Origin: Thalassia testudinum | Lineage: Eukaryota; Streptophyta; Magnoliopsida; Alismatales; Hydrocharitaceae | Direction of reading: 5' to 3' | Assembly (NCBI GenBank): GCA_037157565.1 | Contig: JAZHRO010000012.1 | Location: forward strand, 63,166,001 to 63,230,000 | Length of the DNA: 64,000 nucleotides | Position numbers and translations under genes: made by a program | Part shown: one piece after another, positions 23,089-34,865 of the stretch | Numbering within the stretch: the stretch's first letter is position 1 | Layout: each line of letters starts with the position of its first letter | Notes under the pieces: generated by a model | The model's input: the letters and a program-made list of their open reading frames with translations, nothing else | What the model was told of the DNA's origin: nothing | The model's database searches: none

Positions 23089-24621
23089 TCAAATACAAAG
23101 AACCCTACAAGAGTAATCAGAGAAGGATAGGATGTGATTAGTAGTTTGATCGATGTCTAAATCCCGATCAAAAGATGGATAACAATCATGTGCGACCGAA
23201 CCATCGAGAGGAGAATTAGAGTAGAAGTTGATTCCGGTTGCAGGTTGGATTCGAGAAGGCTCTGTATGTGCATTAGAAGAGGTAGCTTCAAAGAGAACTA
23301 TATGTGAGGGCTCTTCTAGAAAAGGTTCAAAGGAAGGTGTATCTTGAGAGTCCTCGTAGAGCCCATCAAAATCAAATGAGAATTCTTGAAGAGTGTTTAT
23401 AAGATCATAAGAATCGGAGTCAAGAAAAGATTCAAACTCTAGATTGCATACACTCTCGGCATCTGTAGTTTCTGAATCCTGTAGATCATAAAGGAATGAT
23501 TCCAAGTCAATGGAACTTGATTTTGAATTGATGATCTCGGGATCAGGGACCTCAGAGTCAAAGTTGAAGAATGGGTCTTGGATGCTGAGGTCGTAAACTA
23601 GCTCGTAGTCGTCAGGAAACAAAGATTCTCTGAAATCAGACTAAGATTTGAAATCGTCAGAGAATTTGCGAAGATCGTGTTCTGAACCTGATTCCAGGTT
23701 AGACATTCCACCACAGAATGGATCGAGATATGGTGAAGCAGCAACCTGACTTGGATCTATGCTAAACTCAGAATCTGAACTCAAAAAGGTGTTCCTATTA
23801 GGCATGGATTCGAGTTCTTGGCTCCTACAAGAGACCCAATTGAATCCAAACTCTTCCATCTCTTCGATTTCTGTGTCATAAATTGACGTGATTTCCGAAA
23901 AATAGATCTGTATCTTGGAGGAGTATGGAGAAGTGTAGTCATCAAAGATAGGCCCAGAATCGTAGTTCAACTCGAAAATTTGAGTCTCATCATATGGGAC
24001 CTCATAATTATCCCAAATAGGCTCGAATCCAAATTTTGGGTTAAGGATATGGATTGGATCACTAAAATCAAGGCTAGGCTCGGTTGGGATGTCAGAATCA
24101 TCCTCGAGAATTACCTTAACAGGATAAGGCTCAGGATTTACATTCCCGAGGAGTTCTGTTTTAAGCTCATCATTACAGGTGTTTGGAAATTCAAAGCTAT
24201 GCGAACCAGGTTCTCGTATTTCTAGGGCTGGCTCAAAATCGAGAACACCTGCAATTGGATCTTCACAACCCAACTCAAGATCAGGAGTATCAATCTGCAC
24301 ATAAGTTGGATCATATTCCATCTGGGTTGGGGATCCACAACAACCTTGATTCTCGAACCCAGGATTTGGGAAATTAGATTGATCATCAATCTTATGCCAA
24401 GATGTTTCGTTAAACACTTCGAGAATATATGTTTATTTTTTATCGATAATTTTTTTCAACAATTTTATCATCTCTTCCCATTTCTCAAGGTCGTCTTGGT
24501 GTCTTTCCCAAAGTACAGGATTTGTCATGCATTGGAGGCATTTAAAGTTATGCAATTTTTCCAATTGAATATATCCTGTCATCAGAATATCCTGAGTTGA
24601 TCCATTTGTTATTTCTGTCAA
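23089..24621 (-). pseudogene. Acidic ORF of unknown function in the non-autonomous element
   Basis: A reading frame runs from about 24621 to 23089, broken by only two stops: TAA near 24433 and TAG at 23641. The main part has about 440 codons. It is rich in Asp, Glu, Ser, Phe and Tyr with very few Lys or Arg, for example PIFDDYTSPYSSK, TEIEEMEEFGFNW and ESFLDSDSYDLINTLQEF. The upstream part (24621-24436) is a mixed-charge segment with KCLQCMTNPVLWERHQDDLEKW. A further 64-codon open stretch at 24862-24668 is in another frame. No zinc knuckle, protease, RT, membrane segment or signal peptide is visible. It occupies the place of gag-pol directly before the conserved 3' segment. I do not recognise the family. 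It could be an accessory retroelement protein or a captured host fragment. Confidence 0.55.
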
Positions 24622-25276
24622 TATTAATTCAGCACAATTTGCAATAAAGGCTGTTGTTTCTGGGATATTAACCTGAATTGTGCATGGCTAGATTTGAGGT
24701 TTTATCATCAATTCTATAAAATTTTAGGGCATCCTCAATCATTCTATCTCTCATGGACATTCTGGATTTGGGTTTCCTAAATGGTCTTAATAAATTGCCA
24801 AGCTGCATTTTCAAATCAAGTGATAGATCAGAATGTAGAATCAAATTCAGGTTCAGATTCAAGTGATTTGATCAGATTGGAAATCCCGTAGAAGATCTAA
24901 TGAGGCCTCTTAGGCTAAAAACCTAATGACCTTCCTGTGTGTGTGCTCTAGAGAATAGATAAGGGACTAGATATGAATTGGACCCAATCAAGGCACCCAA
25001 AGAGTTTTGGATGACTATAGAGGTTCGAGGAAGATGATACCCCTTGATCAGAAAGTCGTCCACCTGATAATTACCTAGGCAGCCAGGAAGGGAGAGTCTC
25101 GAAAAGACCCCAACACGGTAGAGCGTCCCCACGGGTTACAGGATTTCCCTCACCCAACCGTCCTTGTCACAGCAGATCCGGGTAGACCAGAATGGATAAC
25201 TTGACCTCTTAAGTCTACTAGTTTTAAATCCTAATTTTTTCCTTTAATTCCACTTGATTAGAAGTTAATTTGACTC

Positions 25277-26586
25277 TGTTGGAACCTTGTTCCACTTCTT
25301 ATTTTGGTGTTAATAAAATTATTATGAATTAATGTTTGCAATTTAGTGCTTTTCAGATTTAAGTGAAGATCAAGGCAAATATGAAATGATGGAGGCATGA
25401 TTATAAGGAGATGATCATGACGTGGAGGAGACAAGATGACAAGGAAGAATCAAGGAGGAGAAGATCATCTTCGTCCTTTAGTTTTTTAGTTTAGGTTTTT
25501 CTAATATATAGAATATATGTCTCTTAACAAAGAATCAACTTAGATCGTAAAATTAATTAGAGATAAACTAGGATTTATACTACGATCATTTTCAAAGAAC
25601 GTAACTGAATAATTCTCTTTAAAAAGGTACTTGTTAACCCATAAGTACTGGTACTAAAGTTTAGTACCGGTACATGTGAGTTACAGGCTTGAGTTTTTTC
25701 AAAGAAACAAACCTGTACCCGCGAGTATCGGTACTCATGATCAGTACCGATACTAGAGGGAACGAGTACCGGTACTGGAGGAAACAAGTACCGGTACTCA
25801 TGATTAGTACCGGTACAAGTGAGTTACAACTTTGTGTTAAGTGTTTGAAACCTAAATCTAGAAGCAACGAGTACCGGTATCCATACTTTAGAACCAGTAC
25901 TAGTTAGCTGCTGGCTGAAAACTGAAAGGATAGAAAATTTATTTAGGTAATAAGAACGTTGAAATTTAAACCCTAACGTCTAGTAGACGACCCGCTAAGG
26001 TCCTAACTCTATAAAATGAGTCTTGGACTCTTAGTTTGCACATAAGAAATAGAGAAGAAAAATTCTAGAGCTTAATTTCCAAATTTCCACCAAATTTTCA
26101 AAAGAGAAGGAATAGCTTGCTGCTCTCAATCTCTCTACGGTTTTGCAAGCACATGGACGTGATTTCTTCACGCATTTTCAAGGCATTCACATCCTTCCTA
26201 GGTTCTTAAATTGGTATTAATATCATTTATATTATTGTTGAGAGGCCTAGGTAATTTGTTGTAAGATTCTTATTTGTCTTACACCAGTGCAATATTTGTT
26301 ATTGAGTATTTGCTCGTTGGGTTGTAACAAACCCGTCTCTTGTACTTGAGTTGAGGTAACCTGTTAATTACCTCGTTTAGTAAATTGATTTGCTCGGGGT
26401 TAAGGGAATCGGGTTAAAAATCCTAAGCTGGGAGGCTTAGGTAGTGGAATAGCCAAGTGAATAGGGAACCACTATACATCTTGTGTAAATTTCTGTGATT
26501 ATATTTTATGCAAATCTTTCTTTTTATTACTAATATTGTGCTTGAGTGTTTGTGCACGTAGCCAATCTATCTATTAGATCCTATCA
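25277..26586 (+). mobile_element. SIRE/Maximus-like Ty1/copia solo LTR
   Basis: It starts TGTTGGAACC and ends CCTATCA. The flanks GACTC (25272-25276) and AACTC (26587-26591) differ by one transition. The 3' half carries the layout of SIRE-type LTRs: TTGGGTTGTAACAAACCC, then TTGAGTTGAGGTAACC, then AGTGGAATAGCC and GGAACCACTATACATC (about 26310-26480). The assignment rests on resemblance. It contains a GTACCGGTAC array at 25636-25905. It interrupts the non-autonomous Athila-like element. Confidence 0.7.
25636..25905. repeat. Array of GTACCGGTAC palindromes
   Basis: At least four exact copies of the self-complementary GTACCGGTAC, plus variants such as GTATCGGTAC, GTACCGATAC and GTACTGGTAC, are spaced at roughly 15-50 bases. 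Many are paired around short spacers such as TCATGATTA. A second array lies at 54625-55165. Confidence 0.85.
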
Positions 26587-27283
26587 AACTCGTGACTTAA
26601 TTTGGAGGTTGGTTAAACCACATTGTGAGTCAACTTCACCTGAAATGCTCTAAAAGATGGCAAAATGAAATCTTGGTCAAGACCCATAAATCACCCTGAA
26701 TGACTCAGTTTATTAGGTCCACGATTTTAGGGTTCAAGTGATTTTAAAGTCTGATTTTTATGATTTTTCTGATTAGGTCTTTTCAAATAAGGACTTGGGT
26801 ATCACACAAATGTGGGAGGGTTTATTCTCTTTATGCAAGAAAATGTGTTCTAACACTTCAAACTCTAATGTAGAAACCTTGGTTTGCTCTATTTCAAGTC
26901 TAATTAAATCTCAAGATGTGCACCTTGGACTTCAAACAAGAAGGTGAGAAGTCCTAGATGCTTAGAACTTAAGTGTAATCCCTAGTATGTGTAGGAAATA
27001 GGGTGGGGAATTTTAAACAGAATCGCTTCAAACTTCAATCTGATATGAAAATTTTTCGCAAATGAGGAAACTTGCCTTTTCCTAATTAATTTGTTTCCTT
27101 TTTTATCTTCCAAATTTTAGGAGGTTGATTAGGGAAGAACAAAGATTACCTGCCCTAGAAGTGGCTGTTTTGCGTGGAAGATCTCTGTGTGATGTGCCTC
27201 GCAAAATCACAAGAAACAAATAGGGTAAGTTAGTGCTCAAATATAATCAGAAAAAGTAAAGAATAGCAGTAAATTGCGCGTTA

Positions 27284-27302
27284 CTCCCCGACAACAGCGC
27301 CA
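27284..27302 (-). other. Primer-binding site, minus strand
   Basis: Read on the minus strand it is TGGCGCTGTTGTCGGGGAG, matching the tRNA-Asp-type site of the Athila element at 5076. It fixes the orientation of the element and the LTR edge at 27306. Confidence 0.85.
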
Positions 27303-27305
27303 AAA

Positions 27306-28590
27306 TATTCAACGTGCGAAATTGGTATTTAAGATTGATACGTTGTAGTACAAACCAAAATCGCTCGTCAACAAATACAATTTATTACTTAAATTGAAAT
27401 CCAAGGTCGAATATAGGGAGCAAGTATTGCATTCGCGCACTAATATCAATCACAATATAATTGAGCAAAAAAATTAAGCCAATAATGATTTGCACTGAAC
27501 ACTAATTACTCAAAATTGATGATCAATATATAATATGACTATATGAAGAGTTTCTCATGGCAAAAAGAATGGAAATATCCTAAAAAGTGGAGATTTAAAT
27601 CACCTTTTAGATCCTCATTTAAGCATGTATCTTAACCATAATACTTAAGATATTCAATAGTAATTCAAATAATGCCATAGTCAAACGCCAAGTATTTAGA
27701 TGCTAAAGTGCAATGGCACTATTCATCTTCTTCAACTATTCGCTTACTTCTTTCACAAGCCCTCTGCTTTCCTTCTCAAACCTTCTCCTACACAGAGCTT
27801 TCCTTCTCTCTCTTCTTCTACACAAAGCCTTCTCCTCTTCACGCACAAGGGCTACGCAACCTTGTTCAGCGGCCAAGTGATGGGAGATTACCCTGTAGAG
27901 CAAAACCACCCCCTCTCTCTCACAATTCCTCCTCTATTTCTCTTCTCTTTTTTCTCTCAAACCCGAGTACATAAGCGGGTATACGAATCTGAGTAACCAG
28001 GTTTGGCCAGACCTGCGAGCATGTGTGCATGGGCGAGGCGTGAGGGCGCGAGGAGGCACATGTGGTGGACCTCACCCCCCGTATGCGTCTTAAGGCAACC
28101 TAGCGAAGACACAAAATCAATTTATTCATAGATGGGTGCTTGTTTTTCCACGATGTGGGACTAACAAGCCCTCCTTCCTTCACGCGTCCAAGCAACAAGG
28201 ATGCCAAACCCTAGATAATATTTTTATATGATTTTTAGAGGATTTAGATGAATTTTATTCTGACCAGAACCTCAACTAATTAAGCGGGTCTATTTTTAGG
28301 ATTTCAGATGTCCATTAATTCTTGAAATGTGTGAAAATCCATTTCTATCTTTATACACCCATTTATTAGACATTTATGACTATTTGACCTTTAATTAACC
28401 CCTAAGAAACCCCATAATTATTCTGCATTCATGATAGGATGGTAAAATTACAGTTTTAACCCTGGTTTCTTATTATTCTCTTAGAAAGGATGTGTAATGA
28501 ATTACTGTCTTCTAGCGGTTATGTAGGAGCATTTAATGATGGCATATGACTAAATAAAGCTAAATATAGCTGATGATGATGTTATCATCA
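27306..28590 (-). repeat. LTR copy C (5' LTR of the non-autonomous element), internally deleted
   Basis: It lies directly beside the primer site. Its plus-side start TATTCAACGTG is a one-base change from TGTTCAACGTG, and it ends GTTATCATCA. Relative to copy B, about 1.4 kb is missing at about 28193. The right flank is CTCGG. The matching left target duplication cannot be checked because copy B is truncated. Confidence 0.8.
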
Positions 28591-28885
28591 CTCGGGTCCA
28601 GAAGTCACCTGAGAATACTATGGTCGACTAACTACCATACCCAGCGGGTGAGCACCATGTTTCCATCCTATGGGTGTGGCCCATACCTACAGCACAGCTT
28701 CCATGGTCACCCTGTCCCATGGTAATAGAGGTCCAACCTTTTGTCATCTAGTCCATTCTAAACCCATGAGTGGTTTAAGATGTTTCCCTCCTATAGGTCA
28801 AAATAGTCATTCAAGACATCCATAGCCTAGGCTGGATGATTCCTCATAAAGATATCATCAGGTGCCCCCAAGTGGGCTGCCTGTA
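28591..28885. other. Unassigned spacer between LTRs
   Basis: Nothing recognisable: no open frame of note, no repeat shared with the rest of the window. Confidence 0.5.
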
Positions 28886-31045
28886 TGATGGAGCACCATC
28901 ATCATCTATAACAAGCTTAATTTAGCTAAATTCCAAGTTTAAATTCATTTAACTAATCATTAAAAGTATATAATTCAATGTTGGCCTGATTAAAAGAAAC
29001 AAATGAAAATTAAGTTAATTCTATTGTTTTAACGGGTATTTACAAATGCAAATTAACTAAGGGGTGGACCTATACCTAATTAAAGGTCAAAGAACTCAGA
29101 TTTCCAATAAGTAGGCTTCTATTCACTGATTTAGGGTTTCTCTGAAAATTAAAGGTTAAATCATAAATAAAAACCCTAATTACAAGCTCACTTAAATTAA
29201 CAGGATTCTAATGAAAAGAAATATAACTTAAATCCTCTAAAAATCATTGAGAAATATTCCATAGGGCTTGGAATAATCAATTTTACAGAATGAACCCAAC
29301 TTGACCTAAAAACAGGAACCAAGATTAATATTCAATACATTTTGGGTTAAATTATAAATTGACTAATCAAACTTCAACAAAACCTAAAATTGAAGTCAAC
29401 GCTAGATTCCATGGGCCTAAATTTGACCCCCTTAAAAGGTTGAGACTTCCTGAATGCTAGCTTCCCTGATTTTGCAGAACAGTTCCTGACTTTTGAATTC
29501 CTCACATTCTAGTCCAAAAATTCATGCATTATGGTCCTTGGCTGAAGTCAACATGACGTTAGCTATCTTCTTTTGGCAACTCGAACAGAGCTTCTCCGTC
29601 CATGAGCCTGCAGCACCTTTGATTGAGCAATTCTCGATCAAATCCCACCAAGATTGGTGGGATTGGTCCTCGAATTGAGACAAACACAGCAAGCAGGATC
29701 TCGAGCCTTGTTATGGCAAGATTAGCCATCTTTTTTTGCTGCAAATTTGGGTCTGAACCCAGCAATTTTTGCCACTCAATGCTTGCAATTTGATTCCAAT
29801 CTTTGCACGAATCACTTCTATTTAAACCCCAGACCTTTATCGTGCACAATTTGTGCTCAATTCGGCCAGGAATCTTCTTCTTCCTCCTTGTGCCACCACC
29901 ATTGACGCACCTTGGAGTAGCTACGATACACCTCATCGACTCTGCCACATACAATAGGTAGAGGTTTCTTCTCCCCATCTTGCCATGAAGCTCCAAGCAG
30001 AGTGTCGTGCCTTTATTCCTCCTTTACTCTAATGTTATCTCCTTCTTCCCTGCCATCCTCTCTTCGTCAAGTAACTCCACACCTCCTTTCCTTCAATTAG
30101 ATTAGCGCTTCTCTTCCCCATCCCTCCAATTAGGTATCTGGAGGTTGATAACTCTATTCATCGCCTCAAACTCCTCCCCCGACCTCCACCATTAACAACC
30201 ACCACCACCTTCATCACCGTTCCACCTCCACCACTCTCACAGCAAATTGACCAGGGCAAAAGCTTCCACTCACCTTCGCCAAGCTTTTGCCTAAGTTAAT
30301 TGGATCCCCATTCACTCCATCACAAGACTCCGCCTTCGCCATTCAAGCTCAAAGGAGCTTCTGCTCCAATGAGGCCTCACCACCTTCGAGCTCAATAAGC
30401 CTATGACTTTGCTTCGACATACTTTTCCGAAGATTTTAACTTATTTAATTGGGGTTGAAAGACCCATACTCATGCTTACAGGTCATCACCAGATTCACCG
30501 ACTTCTCCAACTCCAGTACGATCATCCGGTGATCGGATCAAGCAGCTCTCCTCGTAAACATCAGTGGACTACCCTCTAAAGCCCATCCTGACAGTTGATT
30601 TAAGGATCCGACAGCTAAGCATTCGTAAGCATCTCCTGTAGTGGTGGACGGAGAATGCGAAGGATGTGGGACTTTAGTCCCACCTCGTAGAGCAGTAGAG
30701 CACTAACTTGCTACCATAGGAATCGACGCCCCTACCTATCGCTCAAAATCAAGGGTCGAGTCCCCATTACACGCACATGCATAGGCCCATGCACAAGCTG
30801 CACTTGATTTGTTGAGGGGAATTTGGGAGGCATTCTCGAGCAGGCCCACTAGGAAGGTTTGGGCCTAGTAGGAAAAGGGTCAGTTTTGGAATAAAACCTT
30901 GTGGGCTACTGAACTTGTGAAGCGTTTGGGTTTCTTGTGAACAAGCAATTTTTTTGTTAAAATTGTTTACTTTTCTGGCACTTATACAATTCAAATTTGA
31001 TAGTTTATTCTTTATAGTATACTTCATTTATATCAAACTTGCAAG
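28886..31045 (+). mobile_element. Athila-like LTR in opposite orientation (copy E)
   Basis: It starts TGATGGAGCACCATCATC, the counterpart of the complement of the copy-A right edge. Its reverse complement aligns with 1-378 and 16344-18064, including the GGTGGGACTAAAGTCCCAC motif (30666-30684), the TGATTTTTAGAGGATTT block and gene-poor G/A-rich stretches. It carries a plus-sense tRNA-like A box (30686-30703) and B box (30752-30765). The right boundary is not sharp; I could not find a target duplication. Confidence 0.65.
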
Positions 31046-31239
31046 CTTAGAATAGGTGTTTGAGAATGGATCATTCTAAATGGCGTTGAGGTCCTTACAG
31101 GTCTGAGGAGCCTCAAAAAAGTCAGAATACGAGGGTTCAGAGTTTCCCTAACTAGAATAGGAGGGTCCAGAGTTTCCTCCGAAACCAGAATCAGATGGGG
31201 GTGGATACCGATCCATCCCCTGAGAAGATCAATGATAGA

Positions 31240-32070
31240 TGTTATGCACAGCCTCCCTGCTAGAGGGCGGTTGCGCGAATGGGTTTTATGCAGAGGTGGC
31301 TCGCTGTAAGCGTCGAGTTAGCTCATCCACCTTCTCAATAATAGAAACATTATCCAGATGACTGGCCATCAGTTCCAAGTCGACAGAAGAGGACAAGCCC
31401 TGCGTCTCATGTGCTCCCTCTAGACTCATCAATGCACGGGCATTCGTCTGGTCGAACATGCCAATGGATTCATTATTGATAGAGTTCTCACACATATTCT
31501 CGAGAATCTCCTATATGGTGTCTTCGTGTTAACCCAGGATATTTCCTCCGCAGGTCGCATTAACGAATAATCAAACATCCTCACGGAGTCCCTGGTAAAA
31601 AGACTGAACTTGTTCTCATTTAGGAGCTCTGTGGTGCGGGCACTTTCGCATGAAATCCAGAAAATGATCCCATGCCTCATGAAGAGATTCTCCTGCTTGC
31701 TGCGTGAAATGCGTGATCTGGTGCCGTAAAGCTTTTGTCCGACCAATAGGGAAGAACTTTCTGAGAAACTCAGATTGAAGTTCCACCCAGGTATTGATTT
31801 GATTGCATTTGGGTTTGGTACCAGTGAGTAGCCTTATCCATGAGAAAGAAGGAAAAAAATTTCATGAGTAAGATATCCTAATTTTGAGCTTTTAACCCAA
31901 AGGTCTGGGTCAGATGCTTGAGTTGCTTGATATGGTGGAAAGGATCCTCGGAATTACGCCCATGGAATTTGGGAATGGCATAAATTAAGTTGGGCTTGAG
32001 TTCAGTATCGAGATGTAGCAAGTTACTACCAAATTTGATATTGCAATCAAGAGATCTAAATTGCGTGTTG
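31240..32070 (-). pseudogene. gag remnant of a minus-strand Athila-like element
   Basis: The minus strand encodes, in order, IPKFHGRNSEDPFHHIKQL (about 31995-31935), MDKATHWY, FLRKFFPIGRTKALRHQ (about 31770-31710), GESLHEAWDHFLDFMRKCPHH (about 31690-31630), FYQGL and NATCGGN. These are the landmarks of the retrotransposon gag domain. Several stops and frameshifts break it. The frame begins almost directly after the primer site, unlike the element at 3698, which has a 1.1-kb leader. Protease and pol are missing; the sequence is lost near 31240-31050, where copy E begins. Confidence 0.8.
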
Positions 32071-32089
32071 CTCCCCGGCAACAGTGCCA
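32071..32089 (-). other. Primer-binding site, minus strand
   Basis: Minus-strand TGGCACTGTTGCCGGGGAG is the best match in the window to the tRNA-Asp 3' end complement. The LTR edge TGTTCGTCG follows at 32093. Confidence 0.85.
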
Positions 32090-32092
32090 AAA

Positions 32093-34865
32093 TGTTCGTC
32101 GCTTGAGATCGATGTTTCAAATCGTTGTGTTGCAATATAGTTGAATCTCACGAAAAATAGATAAAATTTATACTCGAAATGTTCGAGGTCGTTCGCTGGG
32201 AGCAAGTAGGAATTCGATTCTCAAGATTGCAATTTTAAACAACAGAGATGAGAAATTATGATCAGAAAATGATTCAAAATAATGTGGCAATAATATCAAG
32301 TGTCAAACTGCAAAAAGATTGGAGTAAAATGGTGATTTAAATCACTAATTACTATCTACAATATATCAAATGGAACTCAATAGCTATGTAGAAATCAACT
32401 CAAGCCAGCCATCTGATTGAATGATCAGACACCTTAAACGTCTGATGAACAGTGTTCTCCTTCTTCTTTCTCTGATTTCTTCTTCTTCAGTTCTGTCTCT
32501 TCTGCTCTTCTTTTGATTTTCTTCTTCTTCCTTCCTTTGGTTTCTGTCTCTTCTTCTCTTCTCTTCTTTCACGGTCCGGGTCTTCTTTCTTCTCCTTCCT
32601 TTCTTCGTTTCTTCTTCTTTCTCTACTCTTCTTCAACTGCTCTCCTCTTCTTCTTCACGCAGGGGGGAAGGACCATCAAATTTGTCTAAGTGTCAGCCAG
32701 CTTCTCCAAAGATCAAAACCCTCCCTTATCCCACGCAAGATCTCCTCTCTTTCTCTCCTCGGGTCACGCTCTCCCAGTGCCTTCAACAGTACCGGGTATA
32801 CGAATAATCGGACGTAGAGTGCACCTGGGTCCAGGTCTGCGGGCGTGGGTCGCAGCCGATGAGTGTACAAGGCTTAGGCAAGTAATCGGGTCTACGCCAG
32901 GTCCGCAGGGGCAATGTCATGAACAAGGAGAGTGAGGGACCTCACCCCTTGTGTACAAGGCGATAAGCCCGTATCAAAAATGCAATTTATGCGACTGCTG
33001 CCACTCGTAAACTAATGATGTGGGACTATCTGTCCCCTTTTCTCGCGTGAGCTACCATTGATGCCTTCATCCAATTCGCATGCAAGGAGCGGTCAATGGC
33101 TCCACTTGACCGAGCAAGCGTGTTCCTGGACCAAATCCACTTCATCTGGAGTCAAAGACTTGGAGCTATAGGTCTAGAGAGAGCTTCAAGCAAGCTCGAA
33201 GCTTACGACATCAATGGTGGAGGGGGCCAATACCTGAAATCAACAATAAGGCCTTTCAGCCGCGTCAGAAAGCTCAAGATGTATCACCGGAGCACAGCGA
33301 ATGCAACGGTGGTGGTTACATGGCGTGGTGTGGTCTGTGTCCGTGGGGCGAAGTCAAATTGTGCGTGTAAAGGCGGTGGTGTTCGGGGGCGTGCGAGATT
33401 GATCAATAGCCCTAACAATGTTAGGGATTTTGATCTACAGTGAATGGCGAAGGTGTGGAGTGTGGGAGCGGTGGCATAGCTGGTCTGTGGTTGCCGCTAG
33501 CACTTACCGAAGGTCTGCTGGCGAGATGGAAGATGGAGTCGTGGACGACTGTGCGGGGGTCGAAACGGAGTATTGATGGTACTGTCGTGATGAGGGGAAG
33601 TTAAGGAGTCATTTAAGAGAGGTAGCGGACGAAGGGGAGAGGAGATGGTGTCGATTGCGGTATGGCCAGCGCTGGAGGTGGAAGTTGCTCCGATAGGTCG
33701 GAAACGGCAAGGAAGATGGCGAAAGGGGCATCGGCAGGTACGGCTCGACGTAGAAGAGGAAGAGGAAGATAGCTCCATCACCGGTATTGCAAACGGAGGA
33801 GGAACGAAGGCAAGGATAGTTGCCGGACGTCAAGGAGCACTTCGGCCGAGAAAGGGGAGAGGAATTGGTGGTGTTTCTGGCTGAATTCGATCGTAGAAAG
33901 TTCGGCCTGATCTAAAGGTCTTTTTATAGGCCTTTAGAGGTAGTTTTTGAGCTTGGGAAGCTTCGCCGGAGATGCAATTTCTAGAATACCCTAATCTCTC
34001 ATGCGTTCACATGAGAGATTTGGAAAGATTTTGGGCATAGGAATTGGCTCAAAATGAAGGAAATTCCTTGACAAACTTCCCTTTCAAATATGAGAGGGAT
34101 TCGTTAAGGAATCAAGGAGAACTTGCTAATTTTAGGTTGTCGGAGTTTGTAGGAATAGGATTAATGGCAGAATGGACCTATTTGTGAAAATGATGGCAAA
34201 GTTAAGGGCCTTTGGTAAGGATTTTGAAAGTTAAGGGCATAAGTGTGATAGAAAAGATTCAGACATGACCAAATTGCGAACTAGGTCAAAACAATCTTAG
34301 ATTGAGCTCTTATTTTGATAAAAAACCTAATTTGGACCTAAGAAATCTAATGGTGAAGTTGGATTTTAGTTTTACCCACATTTGACTGGGTAATTTATGC
34401 AAAAATCCAAACTATGGCAAATGTCTGTCTGAGACTCTATTTTGGGTCAAGACAGGTTCTGATAGTCAACTTGAAGATACAAAATCCTAAAGAATATTTT
34501 TCTATGAATTTTAGATGATTTAGGTGAATTTTATCTTGATCAGAACCTCAGTTGATTAAGCGGGTTTGTTTTTAGGATTTTAGAAGTCATTTAATTCTCA
34601 AAACACGCGAAAACCCTGTTCTGTTTGTTATAACCACTTGCTAGCCTTTTAGAACCAATTGACCCTTAATTAACCCCTGGGAAAACCCGTGGTTATACTA
34701 CATTCTTGATATGATGGTAAAATTACAGTTTTAACCTTGGTTTCTTTTCTTTCTTCTGGAATGATTATGCAATGAATTACAGTCCTCTGGCGGTTATGTA
34801 GGAGCATTTACTGACTTAATCAGATCAAATTGAGCTAGTTATGACTCATGATGGTGTTCCCATCA
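32093..34865 (-). repeat. LTR copy D (5' LTR of the gag-only element)
   Basis: It starts TGTTCGTCGCTTGAG beside the primer site and ends GTGTTCCCATCA, for 2773 bp. It aligns with copies A and B (for example GGTGAATTTTATCTTGATCAGAACCTCAG near 34520 against the 20905 region) and has GATGTGGGACTATCTGTCCC at about 33017. It contains a C/T-rich tract at 32450-32660 that generates false open frames. Confidence 0.8.

Larger units (their letters stand above)
21246..27305 (-). mobile_element. Internal region of a non-autonomous Athila-like element
   Basis: In minus-strand order it has a primer site (27302-27284), a leader, an acidic ORF (24621-23089), the conserved GGGAGGCAACCCATT segment (about 22800), the CAATGAGGACATTG...GCATGGGGGG segment (about 22575-22545), and a polypurine tract at 21258-21246. 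Gag, protease, RT, RNase H and integrase are absent. About 1.3 kb of it is the later copia solo LTR at 25277-26591. It would have depended on proteins from an autonomous relative. Confidence 0.75.
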
